A stretch of 64,000 bases of DNA from an uncultured Nitrospira sp. (GCA_946479785.1 CAMLHQ010000002.1:18079-82078), one strand, 5' to 3'; shown: positions 1-8,525, numbered from the stretch's first letter. Numbers and translations are program-made. The notes: generated by a model from the sequence alone, not told the origin.

Positions 1-337
1 ATACGCTACATTGGTTTGTGTCCCCCAATGTCTTTCGAAATCTGAAGTCACCGCATCCTTTTGATACAAACCACTTCGTCAGCTTTGCTTCGACTCTGCT
101 GACCACTCTGACGCCGTCAATAATGGACCGATGAGTGACATTTTTTGTCGCCCTGCGCTGGTCGCGGACTTCTCTATCCGAGATGCAGGGTCGCCACGTA
201 TGCTCATTTGTACGTAAATCCCGAGAGCAGCAGAGCGTCACAAATGATCGCAGATTGAATCAACTATGGCATCAACATTGCTTTTTGCTTCGACCTCATG
301 AGACCGCGAACCACACGCGACGCGGCGCTCGCAAGGA
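1..337. other. intergenic / left window edge, nothing recognised
   Basis: No convincing coding sequence, RNA or repeat was seen in these 337 bases. Open frames that cross it run on into the gene starting near 338 in the wrong frame and look like noise. It may hold the promoter of the next gene, but no clear -35/-10 pair was found. Confidence 0.5.
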
Positions 338-1030
338 ATGTCCAAAACGAGGACCGATCGAAGGCGACGATCGTTGGAGACCCCCGCCAACACGGTTCAG
401 AGCGGATGTCATTTGCCTCCTGGCAGGTGGTCACTCAAGAGCTACTGGCTGGTGGGCGTGCTCCTCGGAGTGTCGTGGTTTACGATTCCCTCACAGGCCC
501 GGGCACAGGAGCGGCTGGAAATCCTGCCGTTACGGCCCTTCAATATCGATATTGCTCTCCGGCAAGCATTCACCCCCAATGGGCGTGAAGTCGGGTTACA
601 AGCAGGTCTCACGGCGCTCACCTATGGGAACTTCGAGGTCGGGGCGACCTACCAATACTTCGGCTTTGCTTCGAATGATCAGAAAGCGGATCTGCATTCA
701 GTGTATGCGAATCCGCGCTGGAATAACTTTCTTGACGTACTAGATTTTCCGAGCGGCAAACCCATCAATCGAATGCTGCGGCATTTGCTGTTTGGCCCAC
801 TAGAAGATCGGGCTGTCCCCTTTGTCGGACTGATTGGTGGTGCCGTGCTGGCGGGACCGGGGAAACATGCCCCGACCTATTTGTATGGTGCGGATATCGG
901 CGTGCGCTTCCCGGTCGGCCATAGCATTTCGTTGGAACTGACGCTGGGCTACTTCATTTATGGTCTGAATTTCGAAGGACAAGGCGGCAACGAGCAACAG
1001 CTCTTGTTTACCACCGGCTTTTTCTTCTGA
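338..1030 (+). CDS. exported outer-membrane beta-barrel-like protein, unknown function
   Basis: The 230-residue product has a basic N-terminus followed by a hydrophobic segment at about residues 35-50 ending in SQARAQ, which looks like a signal peptide with an A-x-A cleavage site. The mature part has alternating polar and aromatic residues, many glycines, and a C-terminal phenylalanine run (TGFFF), all typical of small outer-membrane barrels. No family was recognised. The start is uncertain: the ATG at 338 gives an unusually long n-region, and an in-frame TTG near 413 would give a more normal signal peptide. The next gene, a binding-protein lipoprotein, begins 4 bases after the stop, so the two are probably co-transcribed. 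Confidence 0.6.
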   Translation: MSKTRTDRRRRSLETPANTVQSGCHLPPGRWSLKSYWLVGVLLGVSWFTIPSQARAQERLEILPLRPFNIDIALRQAFTPNGREVGLQAGLTALTYGNFEVGATYQYFGFASNDQKADLHSVYANPRWNNFLDVLDFPSGKPINRMLRHLLFGPLEDRAVPFVGLIGGAVLAGPGKHAPTYLYGADIGVRFPVGHSISLELTLGYFIYGLNFEGQGGNEQQLLFTTGFFF

Positions 1031-1034
1031 TCCC

Positions 1035-2099
1035 ATGAACGACCCATCAAGCATCTGCATGAGACAATCCCACGACAGCACTAGACGATGCTTTTTCTTT
1101 GTCCTTGTCATGCTCAGTGGCTGGCTTCAAGGATGTGGCCTGCTCATGGATGCCGCAGAACTGATCGCTCCAGTGGTTCCCGATCTTCCGGATGAAGTCG
1201 ACGTCATCTGTCGTCACCGGGAGTTGAAAGTCGGCATTTCAGTCGAACCCTATCCTCCATTTGTCTTTCCTGTCGTGCAGACCACCCAAGGGTCACAGGT
1301 GACCGGCTTTGATCTGGAACTGGTCCAACAGATCGCGGCGGGCTTATCCAAGCATTGCAATGGAGGCGCGATCGTTGCCGTGCCCCACGTGGTGCGCTTT
1401 CGTGATCTCTTCCGACAGTTGACCGAGGGAAAGCTTGACCTGTTTGTATCATCGGTGGCGTACAACGTGCCTCATTTGAAATCGGCGGGGCTGGCATACT
1501 CTGCGCCATACTATGATCCGACCGGTCTCAGTGGAATCGCGAGAGGACCGGAGGTCGTCGAACAGGTCCGCTCAGCTCTAAATCGATCTGGAAAAGGATC
1601 TCTCGAAAGGAGAAGAAAGGCACTGGATGGCCTGATTGTGGCAGTGCAAGAAGGACGGTCGGCACATTTTTATGCGCAGGCAAACCTCAAAGGCGTCCGA
1701 CTGTTGGCCTGCGATTCCCTCGCGGCCGCGCTCGAAACTCACGATCCGCCTGTCGACGTCATTCTCGGGAAACAACCCGTTCTGGATTTTATTCTCAAGC
1801 GAGAGCCGAAAGGGAAAAGCTGGCGACCGCTCGTTCTGGAGGACGGGCGGCCATTCTTACTGAACCGCGAGCTATTTACGGTGGTGATGTCGGAGAGAAG
1901 CTTTCATCTGCACTGGTTGGTCAATGATCTGCTGTTTGAATTGGAGGAATCTGGACACCTAGCGGCCATGCAACACCGCTGGTTTGAGGAAGAGTATGCC
2001 TTCGTAGACCGAGCCACCAGCGAAGGGCTTCTCGCAGTAGTTCCACCCTCTGTAGATCCGTCTTCACCCGGTCGATGTCATTCGACACAGCCGCAGTAA
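1035..2099 (+). CDS. family 3 extracellular solute-binding lipoprotein
   Basis: The 354-residue product has a hydrophobic leader and a lipobox (LQGC, Cys34), so it should be anchored to a membrane facing the periplasm. From about residue 58 to 315 it resembles the family 3 solute-binding fold (amino-acid-binding or transglycosylase-type): the strand ELKVGISVEPYPPF followed by GFDLELVQQIAAGL is the usual start of such domains, and SSVAYNVPHLKSAGLAYSAPYYDP matches the hinge-region pattern of these proteins. No ABC permease or ATPase genes are adjacent, so it may be an orphan receptor or binding protein rather than a transporter part. The ligand cannot be told. The gene starts 4 bases after the upstream barrel-like gene. 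Confidence 0.75.
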   Translation: MNDPSSICMRQSHDSTRRCFFFVLVMLSGWLQGCGLLMDAAELIAPVVPDLPDEVDVICRHRELKVGISVEPYPPFVFPVVQTTQGSQVTGFDLELVQQIAAGLSKHCNGGAIVAVPHVVRFRDLFRQLTEGKLDLFVSSVAYNVPHLKSAGLAYSAPYYDPTGLSGIARGPEVVEQVRSALNRSGKGSLERRRKALDGLIVAVQEGRSAHFYAQANLKGVRLLACDSLAAALETHDPPVDVILGKQPVLDFILKREPKGKSWRPLVLEDGRPFLLNRELFTVVMSERSFHLHWLVNDLLFELEESGHLAAMQHRWFEEEYAFVDRATSEGLLAVVPPSVDPSSPGRCHSTQPQ

Positions 2100-2190
2100 C
2101 CTTCGGACCCTGCTATAGGCTCAGACGGTCAGTGACATTGCCGCCAACCTGATCCTCAACCTGTACGAGGGCGGCAGGTGAATTCCCGGG

Positions 2191-2895
2191 TCACTGGAGT
2201 TGAGGAGCTTGAACCAGATTGGTTCCTCGAAAGGTGATAAAGAAGAGGAGAGTATATTGGTTGTAGTACGCTAACCCGTCGTACCATTGGTTCGGCACGT
2301 GCCATTGTTGTGTTCGGACGTCGTAAATTTGGAGGCGATATCGGACATAGGCGATTTGGCGTTGCGCCTCATACAGTACGAGCGCCGGGGTGGCAAATGG
2401 AATAACCGAACTTTGGATGGCGGGCATGCCAAAGAAGCTCTGGCCTTGATCCGTTCCCAGCGCCAAAACGATCACACGGATCCGGAGGTTCGCGTCCTCC
2501 TGTCGATCGACCGGCGTATAGCCCAATTCGGCGAGACGACCTTCGACAAAGCCCCGTACCATTCCGAGATCAGGGCTCATGGGACGAACCATCGGTATGT
2601 TGGATTCTGTGGACGCCGCCACGTTCCCCGTAGCCGTATTGCTGTTGATCATGGGTCCGTTTGGCAAGAAACCTGGCTGTAGCAGTTGACGATCGCCTAC
2701 AAACCCCATTACCTCAACAGCAATACGGTCCGGGGGAGGTGACGGCAGATCCACAGCATCCATGCTTTTTTGAAGCGCATGGCTGAGGAGGAGTTGTTCC
2801 GTGCTCGTTCTTGCCGTTCTCGTGTACTCACGATTGCTGCAGCCCACACCCCACACTATTACCAGCGCCAGTAGGATCCCGCCAACCTTCCTCAT
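2191..2895 (-). CDS. lipoprotein, possibly DUF6655 family
   Basis: The 234-residue product starts with a classic lipoprotein signal, with the lipobox VGC at Cys19. The mature N-terminus has the pattern TARTSTEQLLLSHAL, which I associate, without certainty, with the DUF6655 family of lipoproteins. The rest is a mixed alpha/beta domain ending in a hydrophobic, aromatic C-terminal segment. It has no obvious catalytic motif. It is convergent with the upstream binding-protein gene and stands alone on the minus strand with a short gap to the next minus-strand gene. Export is well supported; function is unknown. Confidence 0.65.
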   Translation of the reverse strand: MRKVGGILLALVIVWGVGCSNREYTRTARTSTEQLLLSHALQKSMDAVDLPSPPPDRIAVEVMGFVGDRQLLQPGFLPNGPMINSNTATGNVAASTESNIPMVRPMSPDLGMVRGFVEGRLAELGYTPVDRQEDANLRIRVIVLALGTDQGQSFFGMPAIQSSVIPFATPALVLYEAQRQIAYVRYRLQIYDVRTQQWHVPNQWYDGLAYYNQYTLLFFITFRGTNLVQAPQLQ

Positions 2896-2984
2896 TGTTA
2901 CAGAATGACGGCTTAGCTCAGACTACTCCAGTGGGAATTCCCCTTGAAAACGAGTAGAGGAAACCACGCTGGAGCATTGTTTGA

Positions 2985-3632
2985 TCATTTCTTCGTGAAG
3001 TACTCGGTGGACTTTTTTCTCAGATTTTCGATGTAGGCCTGCCATAGCATAAATCGCCTATCTGCTTCCGTCTCCGAACTTGAAAAGACTAACCCTCGAA
3101 AGGCCGTAATGATATCCGGGAAGAGGCGGGTAATGCGGCGAGCCTCATCGACAGAATGATTGGCTTCATCTATCTTGGGTTTTACATCAAATCGTTGGAT
3201 GCTTTCTCCAACGGCAATCCAAATCGCACCGGCGATTGGTATAGCAACCGCAGCCGTGGCAAAAATGATAGCAGGCGAGGCGATACCAGTCAGGCCACCG
3301 ATGACGGCTTCTGAAATAGCATATTGTTCTTTTACTTCTTCATTGGCCGCGATATTCGTGTCCAACGCGCCGATATAATTTTCAAAACTGGTTTCAGCCG
3401 TATGAAAAACACTAAGAAGCTCTTCCCCTATTCGCTTCTTGTCTTGAGCAAGGTTCGCTGTTGCAAGCAGGTCGAGATCAACCGCTAAACCCATTTCGGA
3501 TCTTGGAACCTCGTGATAGAAATCGCCGCGTGGCGGCACCGGTGTGGCACAGGATGCCATGAACAACGCGACTGAGACATACTTCACCAGTGTCACGGGC
3601 AGGTCGCACTGTAAGGACGATTTATCGCTCAC
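2985..3632 (-). CDS. lipoprotein with a central hydrophobic helix, unknown function
   Basis: The 215-residue product has a long N-terminus and a lipobox ASC at Cys28. A predicted helical region with coiled-coil character (about residues 55-110) precedes a long glycine/alanine-rich hydrophobic stretch (about residues 110-145) that could span or dip into a membrane. A second helical part follows. No family was recognised. The DNA here is visibly more AT-rich than the surrounding genes, and the gene overlaps the 73-residue gene upstream by 11 bases. This pair could be a recent acquisition. Confidence 0.6.
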   Translation of the reverse strand: MSDKSSLQCDLPVTLVKYVSVALFMASCATPVPPRGDFYHEVPRSEMGLAVDLDLLATANLAQDKKRIGEELLSVFHTAETSFENYIGALDTNIAANEEVKEQYAISEAVIGGLTGIASPAIIFATAAVAIPIAGAIWIAVGESIQRFDVKPKIDEANHSVDEARRITRLFPDIITAFRGLVFSSSETEADRRFMLWQAYIENLRKKSTEYFTKK

Positions 3633-3843
3633 CGCTAGCGTTGCGCTCCTGTGCGGGCTCCTTGGACAATGTGGGCAATCGTTTTACAGAAAGAATCAAT
3701 TGCGCCTGCCTGATGGCATCCAACAAGGCTTGGCGCTCCCCTTCCAGCCGTTTTGAGCGGGGTGATCGGTTCACGAAGCGTTCCGCGGCATCGGCTAATG
3801 CGAGAAAGGCGTCCCAGAGATCCTGCGATCGCTGACGTTTCAT
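3622..3843 (-). CDS. small helical protein, unknown
   Basis: A 73-residue, charged, mostly helical protein whose 3' end overlaps the start of the downstream lipoprotein gene, which suggests a two-gene unit. There is no signal peptide or membrane segment. The ATG lies in a context without a strong ribosome-binding site, so this is a moderate call resting mainly on the overlap and on the absence of a better frame. Confidence 0.4.
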   Translation of the reverse strand: MKRQRSQDLWDAFLALADAAERFVNRSPRSKRLEGERQALLDAIRQAQLILSVKRLPTLSKEPAQERNASGER

Positions 3844-3920
3844 AGCTCTAAATCCTACCTACTGTAAGACCCCAAAGATACTGAAAGATTCCCTGGGCCA
3901 AAGAGGCTTTTCGTTCCTAC

Positions 3921-4010
3921 TCCAACTTTTTACAGATATTTTACGGCTTACGAACACGCTTCAGCTCCAATTTTTTACCGATATTTTACGGCTGATGAAC
4001 ACGCTTCAGC
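3921..4010. repeat. two tandem 45-bp repeats upstream of a secreted-protein gene
   Basis: Bases 3921-3965 and 3966-4010 are head-to-tail copies of the same 45-bp unit, 41 of 45 bases identical. Each contains the AT-rich core GATATTTTACGGCT and ends in GAACACGCTTCAGC. The array ends 60 bases before the start codon of the gene at 4071. It may be regulatory, but nothing in the sequence proves that. Confidence 0.85.
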
Positions 4011-4070
4011 GCCGCTGGTGCTATGGTCTCCGCCGCACGTTGGCTGGGCAGCCTGTTCGGAGGACACGCC

Positions 4071-5486
4071 ATGCACTACCAAAGGTCGGTATGCGCCGTA
4101 AGCGCGCTGGTGATCGCTTCGCTACTGGGTCTCGGCACATCGCTTTTCGCAGCCACCGCTCCCACCACCTATTCGGCCTACACAGGAACCGATGCCAAAG
4201 TGATCCCGCCCGCGCCGGCCTTGGGTGCGGCTAACTCGATCATCAATGATCCGACGTTCGGCTCGCGCATCCTGCGAGTGACCGATACCAATACCGCTAG
4301 CGGCAGTTCCTTGATTCCCGAAGATGCTGGGTACTATCGGACCTGGAATGTCAATGCAACGGCGCTAAAGCTCGTCAATACCCACGGGATATCCTATTGG
4401 CTTGAGTTCAACTCCTCAAATTTCAGCGTCGGGGATGGGTCCGCTCGGCCAAGCTTGCATCCCCTGAGCTTCAACTGGACATGGGAATGGTCCGCTGTCG
4501 ATCCCGACATTATCTACTTTTTAAACGGGAACCAACTGGCGAAGTTCAACAAGACCACTAATGTGGTCACCAACCTCGGAGGTCCGCCTAGCGGCGATCC
4601 GGTCGCCTATCATGTCGCCATAGTTGGGCCAGACACTTGGGTCTGCTCGGCGGCGGGGTCCGGAACCCAGGATACCTATACAAAGATTTACTGTCTGAAT
4701 CCCAACGACACATCGCAGAGCAAATTCATCGATGTCGTGAACAAGACGATCAACGGTGTTTCGCAAAGCGATCCTAATTGGCCAACCTCGGCTGCCGGCC
4801 AAACCATCGGTATTCATTCAGTGTATGGCAGCGCCGCCGGGGCGTGGCTCGGAGTAATCTTCCATCAACAGAGCTGGGGAGCCAATGGCGATTCTGTGCT
4901 CAATCTTACGACCAATACCTGGTCCTTGGTGACGAATGCTGACAGCCGTTGGTCCGGGCACTCGTCGATCGGCAATGGCATGTACGTCAATGGCTCAGGA
5001 TCGATCAATGGGATGGACTCTCGAGGCGCTCTCCTCCGAGATCCGAACAACCTCATGAATGCCACGCAGTACTCCTTTATCATGCAGCCGCCGTCGACGA
5101 TTGGCTGGTATGACGGCGAACACAGTTCGTGGTTCAATTCGTCAACAAATCCTCAAGCGCCCGTGCTGTTTTCGCGATATAACATCATCACGCCGCCGGA
5201 ACCACTTACCTGGTATGGAGAGATCATCGCGGCCGCGACCGATGGCTCCAATACGGTCTGGCGCTTCGCGCACAATCACAATGGAGGGATTAACCTCGGC
5301 TTTTACGCCTGCAGCTTCGCCCAAATTTCGAACGACGGGCGGTGGGCTATTTTCTCCAGTCCGTGGGATGGCACACTGGGCACATCCGGGGGCGACTTTG
5401 GCATTGGAACCCGCATCGATACATTCATTGTTGATCTGGGTTCTTCGCAATCGAGCGCGCCCAAGGGAAAACGACCCCACAGGTGA
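4071..5486 (+). CDS. secreted beta-propeller-like protein, probably continued by a -1 frameshift
   Basis: The ATG at 4071 is chosen because it follows the ribosome-binding site GGAGGA and gives a clean signal peptide ending around LFAATAP; an in-frame ATG at 4023 lacks this. The 471-residue product is rich in Trp, Ser, Asn and Gly, with repeated short strands such as WEWSAVDPDIIYF and GRWAIFSSPWDG that resemble beta-propeller blades of extracellular carbohydrate-active or sugar-binding proteins. No catalytic site was recognised. The frame ends at 5486 just after a GGGAAAA heptamer at 5465-5471. A -1 shift there would add about 80 residues, up to 5719. Two 45-bp tandem repeats lie directly upstream. 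Confidence 0.75.
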   Translation: MHYQRSVCAVSALVIASLLGLGTSLFAATAPTTYSAYTGTDAKVIPPAPALGAANSIINDPTFGSRILRVTDTNTASGSSLIPEDAGYYRTWNVNATALKLVNTHGISYWLEFNSSNFSVGDGSARPSLHPLSFNWTWEWSAVDPDIIYFLNGNQLAKFNKTTNVVTNLGGPPSGDPVAYHVAIVGPDTWVCSAAGSGTQDTYTKIYCLNPNDTSQSKFIDVVNKTINGVSQSDPNWPTSAAGQTIGIHSVYGSAAGAWLGVIFHQQSWGANGDSVLNLTTNTWSLVTNADSRWSGHSSIGNGMYVNGSGSINGMDSRGALLRDPNNLMNATQYSFIMQPPSTIGWYDGEHSSWFNSSTNPQAPVLFSRYNIITPPEPLTWYGEIIAAATDGSNTVWRFAHNHNGGINLGFYACSFAQISNDGRWAIFSSPWDGTLGTSGGDFGIGTRIDTFIVDLGSSQSSAPKGKRPHR

Positions 5487-5719
5487 AATTGACCTATGCG
5501 CAGAATGAAATTGTCTGCGGAGATGATTACGGCAAAACACCTAAGTGCAATCTTGATATCACCTGGCGCTATTTTATTTGGACGACGAATATCTACAGTC
5601 CTCACCTCGAAGCCTTCGTGGTGAAAGTGCCTTCTGAAGTCCTGTTTGGCCAAGCCCCCGTTCCACCTTCGACCTCCTCCCCGACCCCACCAGCGAGAGG
5701 GAAAAAGAAACCTCGCTAG
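5472..5719 (+). other. in-frame extension of the preceding gene after a -1 shift
   Basis: This open stretch lies in the -1 frame relative to 4071-5486 and has no ribosome-binding site of its own; its first in-frame start would be a GTG at 5483. Joining the frames at 5465-5471 turns the linker APKGK into a smooth continuation TTPQVKLTYAQ. The extension includes WRYFIWTTNIY and LEAFVVKVP, which look like further beta strands, and a Pro-rich basic tail. It could be a programmed -1 frameshift product, a recent frameshift mutation, or a sequencing error in the G/A run. Confidence 0.5.
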
Positions 5720-5886
5720 CCGATTCTCCCCAGCCGGAAATTGAGGGATGTGCCTAGTAGCCCTGATGCATTCCAAGGCACTAGTCTCAAGAGAGGCTGA
5801 CTAGCCGCCTGCAAAAAGTAAAGTGGCGGCAGCCGTCACGCCAGATTCGTAGCAGAACATTCTTACATCAGCAAATGGAGGTTTCC

Positions 5887-7023
5887 ATGACGAACGTCAA
5901 CTGTATGAAGACCGTGATGGGCGGTCTTTCTCTTCTTCTCGTATTGTCAGCCTGTTCGTCCGGATCGAAAACCCGTGCTGCAGCCAATCCCTCGGTTCGC
6001 AGCGATACGGTCACCGACCGCAGAACAGTCGACGATCGCGGCACATCCTATGATCCAATGGATCGGATGACGGCAAAGGACCAGATGGCCACAGAGCGGC
6101 CGGTGCCACATGATCGATTGGGAACTGGTGACGGAAGGGTTGTCCCCTGTGCCGACGACAAGGGCGATATGACCGCTTCATCGGACTGCGCTCCGCGGAA
6201 TCGTGATCGCGTCGGCGATCGGCAAGCGGACATTCGCGCAGGACTGGCCGCAGCCTGCTCCTCACGGACCGATGCTCAAGGGAACTTCGTGTATGACGAT
6301 CCGGCCTGTCCTGACCGGTATTATCAAGATCGTGCGGCTTACGATCGTACCGCAGGAGCCTGTGCGTCACGGACCGATGCCAAAGGAAATATCGTGTACG
6401 ACGACCCTGCCTGCCCGACTCGGCGGCGCCAAATGGGGAGCAGTTTTGAAAACGTCCGTTGGACGCAAGAGAGTGCCTTCTATGATCGCTATGCTGATAA
6501 GGCGGTGAAGCACGCCCGGCAAGCGGAGATCGCAGGCAACCAGGGCCACGTGCCAGAAATGCTGCGACATGCCGAGTTCTCGTTAGACCAGGCAAAAGAA
6601 GCCCAGCGAGTCGGACATCAGCCGGATCTGGATGCAGGCATCGTGGCCTTGCGAGAGGCCATTACGTTTGGACAAACGAGCCAGGCGCCTGCCGCAGCCG
6701 CATCGGTGAGAGACGCTCGAATTAAACTGTCACGAGCGGCTGGCATTCAAGCCCGGGACACCCGGCCTCCTGATGAGCTGGCTACAGCGACGAGTACCGC
6801 TGCACGTCGGACACATACTGTGAGGGGTGAACTGTCTCGGAACACGAGACCGACGGCAGGAGGAGTGACTGGAGGAGAACCTTATATCCTACGAGATCGT
6901 GAGAACCGAGAAGTGCCTATTGCATTGTCACCGGAAATGAGCAGGCAGGTGCAGGTTGGTGATGTCGTTGAGGCCCAGGTCGATTCCAATGGACAAGTGA
7001 CATCCATTTCGAAAGCTCAGTAA
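5887..7023 (+). CDS. SmbP-like metal-binding lipoprotein with an internal duplication
   Basis: The ATG at 5887 follows GGAGG and gives a lipoprotein signal (LSAC, Cys23); the ATG at 5875 overlaps the ribosome-binding site. The 378-residue product has three parts. First comes a low-complexity, Asp/Arg-rich region. Then two copies of a 35-residue unit start near residues 123 and 158, each carrying SRTDA-(Q/K)-GN and VYDDPACP, so each copy has two cysteines. A helical segment at about residues 200-265 has repeated His-containing heptads (AVKHARQAE, MLRHAEFSLDQAKEA), as in the SmbP small metal-binding protein family. A C-terminal beta-rich domain (about 310-378) ends in VEAQVDSNGQVTSI. Metal binding in the envelope is inferred. 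Confidence 0.65.
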   Translation: MTNVNCMKTVMGGLSLLLVLSACSSGSKTRAAANPSVRSDTVTDRRTVDDRGTSYDPMDRMTAKDQMATERPVPHDRLGTGDGRVVPCADDKGDMTASSDCAPRNRDRVGDRQADIRAGLAAACSSRTDAQGNFVYDDPACPDRYYQDRAAYDRTAGACASRTDAKGNIVYDDPACPTRRRQMGSSFENVRWTQESAFYDRYADKAVKHARQAEIAGNQGHVPEMLRHAEFSLDQAKEAQRVGHQPDLDAGIVALREAITFGQTSQAPAAAASVRDARIKLSRAAGIQARDTRPPDELATATSTAARRTHTVRGELSRNTRPTAGGVTGGEPYILRDRENREVPIALSPEMSRQVQVGDVVEAQVDSNGQVTSISKAQ

Positions 7024-7034
7024 ACACGTCCGGA

Positions 7035-7063
7035 GAGGGGAGCCGTATTGCACGGTTCCCCTC
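7035..7063 (+). terminator. stem-loop terminator
   Basis: An inverted repeat of 12-base arms (GAGGGGAGCCGT with ACGGTTCCCCTC, one G-T pair) around a 5-base loop lies 12 bases after the stop of the SmbP-like gene. It sits between convergent genes. The downstream T tract is weak. Confidence 0.7.
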
Positions 7064-7091
7064 TTTCCGGTTCGCCAGACCCCTTCCGGGT

Positions 7092-7928
7092 TTATTTCTC
7101 TGCTCCGAGCGGCGGCAGGTTGATGCCGAACCGCTCCAAACCCATGATCACGGTCAGAGCAGACGGCGAGTGCTGGACGATTTCTTTTTGCACTTCGATC
7201 CGGCGCAGGTCCACGAATTCCGGGGCGGTCAATCCGAGCGATTCCCGATAGGCTCGATCGGCAATGCCGCGCTGCTTCTCGGCCTTCTCACGCGCTTCTT
7301 CCGCCTTTTGGAATTCCACCATCGTAATCTTGCGCTGTTCTTGTATGATCGTTTGGGTAGTCTGTTCGACGACGCCCTTGGGGGGGAGAATGCTTCCGAC
7401 GACGACCCGATTCAACCGGATCGGGATCGTCTGTTTTTCAATGAGCTTGGATTGTACTTCCCGGGCAATCACATCCTGTAACTTGGTGCGCGTGGTCGGA
7501 TCGGTGGTCAATTGAAACAGCGGATACTTCTGCACTTCCTCGCGCACGAAGGTGCGGAACGCTTCCTTGACGTTGTTTTGATACCAACTCGGCCCGTAGC
7601 GAGAGATCAATTCCGGAGAACGGCCTTCCACGACGTTGGCAATCATGAACGCATCGAACGACACCGGCGCGTTTTCAGCCGAGATGATGTCGAAATGTTC
7701 TGAGTACTGGACGGGCCGGATATCCACATCGATCACTTTCGTCGTCGGCGACACGACCACCCGTCCTGTTTTCGCGGGAACCGGATCGACGCCCCCGTGA
7801 CCGAAGAAGAACGGTTGCTCGACTAGCACACCTTCGTGGCCCGCTTCGATCGCCACGCATCCGGTCCCCATCAGCACCACCACGACTGCGAGCACAACCC
7901 CCAGAGCGCCTTCGATTGGTCTCTTCAT
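7092..7928 (-). CDS. SPFH/band-7 (prohibitin-like) lipoprotein
   Basis: The 278-residue product has a hydrophobic leader and a lipobox GTGC (Cys24) and then the SPFH fold: an early strand EAGHEGVLVE, a beta-rich core, and a long helical C-terminal part with the charged coiled coil EFQKAEEAREKAEKQRG. These features match band-7/prohibitin proteins, which form membrane-bound rings and are often linked to membrane proteases or stress. The lipoprotein anchor instead of a transmembrane helix is worth noting. The FtsH-type partner is not adjacent. It is a single gene facing the terminator at 7035-7063. Confidence 0.85.
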   Translation of the reverse strand: MKRPIEGALGVVLAVVVVLMGTGCVAIEAGHEGVLVEQPFFFGHGGVDPVPAKTGRVVVSPTTKVIDVDIRPVQYSEHFDIISAENAPVSFDAFMIANVVEGRSPELISRYGPSWYQNNVKEAFRTFVREEVQKYPLFQLTTDPTTRTKLQDVIAREVQSKLIEKQTIPIRLNRVVVGSILPPKGVVEQTTQTIIQEQRKITMVEFQKAEEAREKAEKQRGIADRAYRESLGLTAPEFVDLRRIEVQKEIVQHSPSALTVIMGLERFGINLPPLGAEK

Positions 7929-8129
7929 ATGCCCCCCTCCTCTGCTACCTCCGTCAGGTTGAAAGACGGCATGGGTGAATGGCTAGTGCCCACAATCCAT
8001 TTTACAAACTCATGGGTTCACCTTACGAAGCGGCCAGGAACAAAGTCAAACCGCGCGCGGTCTTGGCTTACTTGCTCATGCGTCGGTTCACAAAGGAGAA
8101 AGGAGGAAAAAAATGGACGAGGAGAGGTG

Positions 8130-8525
8130 TTAGAAAATACCGGCCTGCCGCTGCAGCCAGCGAACATATTGGATAATCTGGTCGACGTCGGCAGGAGTAA
8201 CGGATTCGACCTTGGGCATGTTGCCGAACTCCCAATGATGGGCTTGGACTCCGAAAGCCGCAGCGCGCTGGAATGCCGCATCGCCGTGGTGATTGGGTTC
8301 ATAGATTCTATGGACTAGCGGCGGACCCTGTTGGCTCCCCGTGCCTTGCGTGCCGTGACAAGCTGAGCAATTCGCGTTGAATTTGGCCTCACCCGCTTGC
8401 AATTCCGCTGGAAGAGTTCCACCGCCAACGGCTGGTTTTGGTTGAGATGAGTCGCACGCCGCGAAGGAGGCAAGTGCAATGGTCCATACAAGAATATGCA
8501 GCCGCGTGTGTGGAATCACCTCCAT
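8130..8525 (-). CDS. class I cytochrome c lipoprotein
   Basis: A 131-residue mono-heme c-type cytochrome. It has a leader with a possible lipobox (Cys24), a heme-attachment motif CSACH at residues 53-57, and a likely distal Met103 in FGNMP. The C-terminal helix (ADVDQIIQYVRWLQRQ) is typical of class I cytochromes. It would carry single electrons in the periplasm or at the membrane surface. Its start codon overlaps the stop codon of the 55-residue membrane-protein gene upstream (TAATG), and that gene follows queC closely, so the three are probably one operon. Confidence 0.9.
   Translation of the reverse strand: MEVIPHTRLHILVWTIALASFAACDSSQPKPAVGGGTLPAELQAGEAKFNANCSACHGTQGTGSQQGPPLVHRIYEPNHHGDAAFQRAAAFGVQAHHWEFGNMPKVESVTPADVDQIIQYVRWLQRQAGIF

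Noticed and set aside
135..743. Long open frame overlapping the barrel-like gene in another frame
   Set aside because: It has no signal peptide or ribosome-binding site and is Arg/Ser-rich in a way typical of an off-frame reading of GC-rich DNA; the overlapping exported protein is better supported.
3921..4010. CRISPR-like repeat array
   Set aside because: There are only two directly abutting copies of 45 bases with no spacers and no cas genes.
4023..4070. Earlier in-frame ATG for the secreted beta-propeller-like gene
   Set aside because: No ribosome-binding site, and it would add a hydrophilic stretch before the signal peptide. The ATG at 4071 has GGAGGA and a clean signal peptide.
8113..8133. 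Six-codon frame MDEERC after a strong GGAGG site
   Set aside because: Too short to support without transcript or footprint data; it lies in a purine-rich stretch where such sites occur by chance.
7979..8176. 65-residue frame before the SPFH gene
   Set aside because: It overlaps the end of the cytochrome c gene on the other strand and has no ribosome-binding site.
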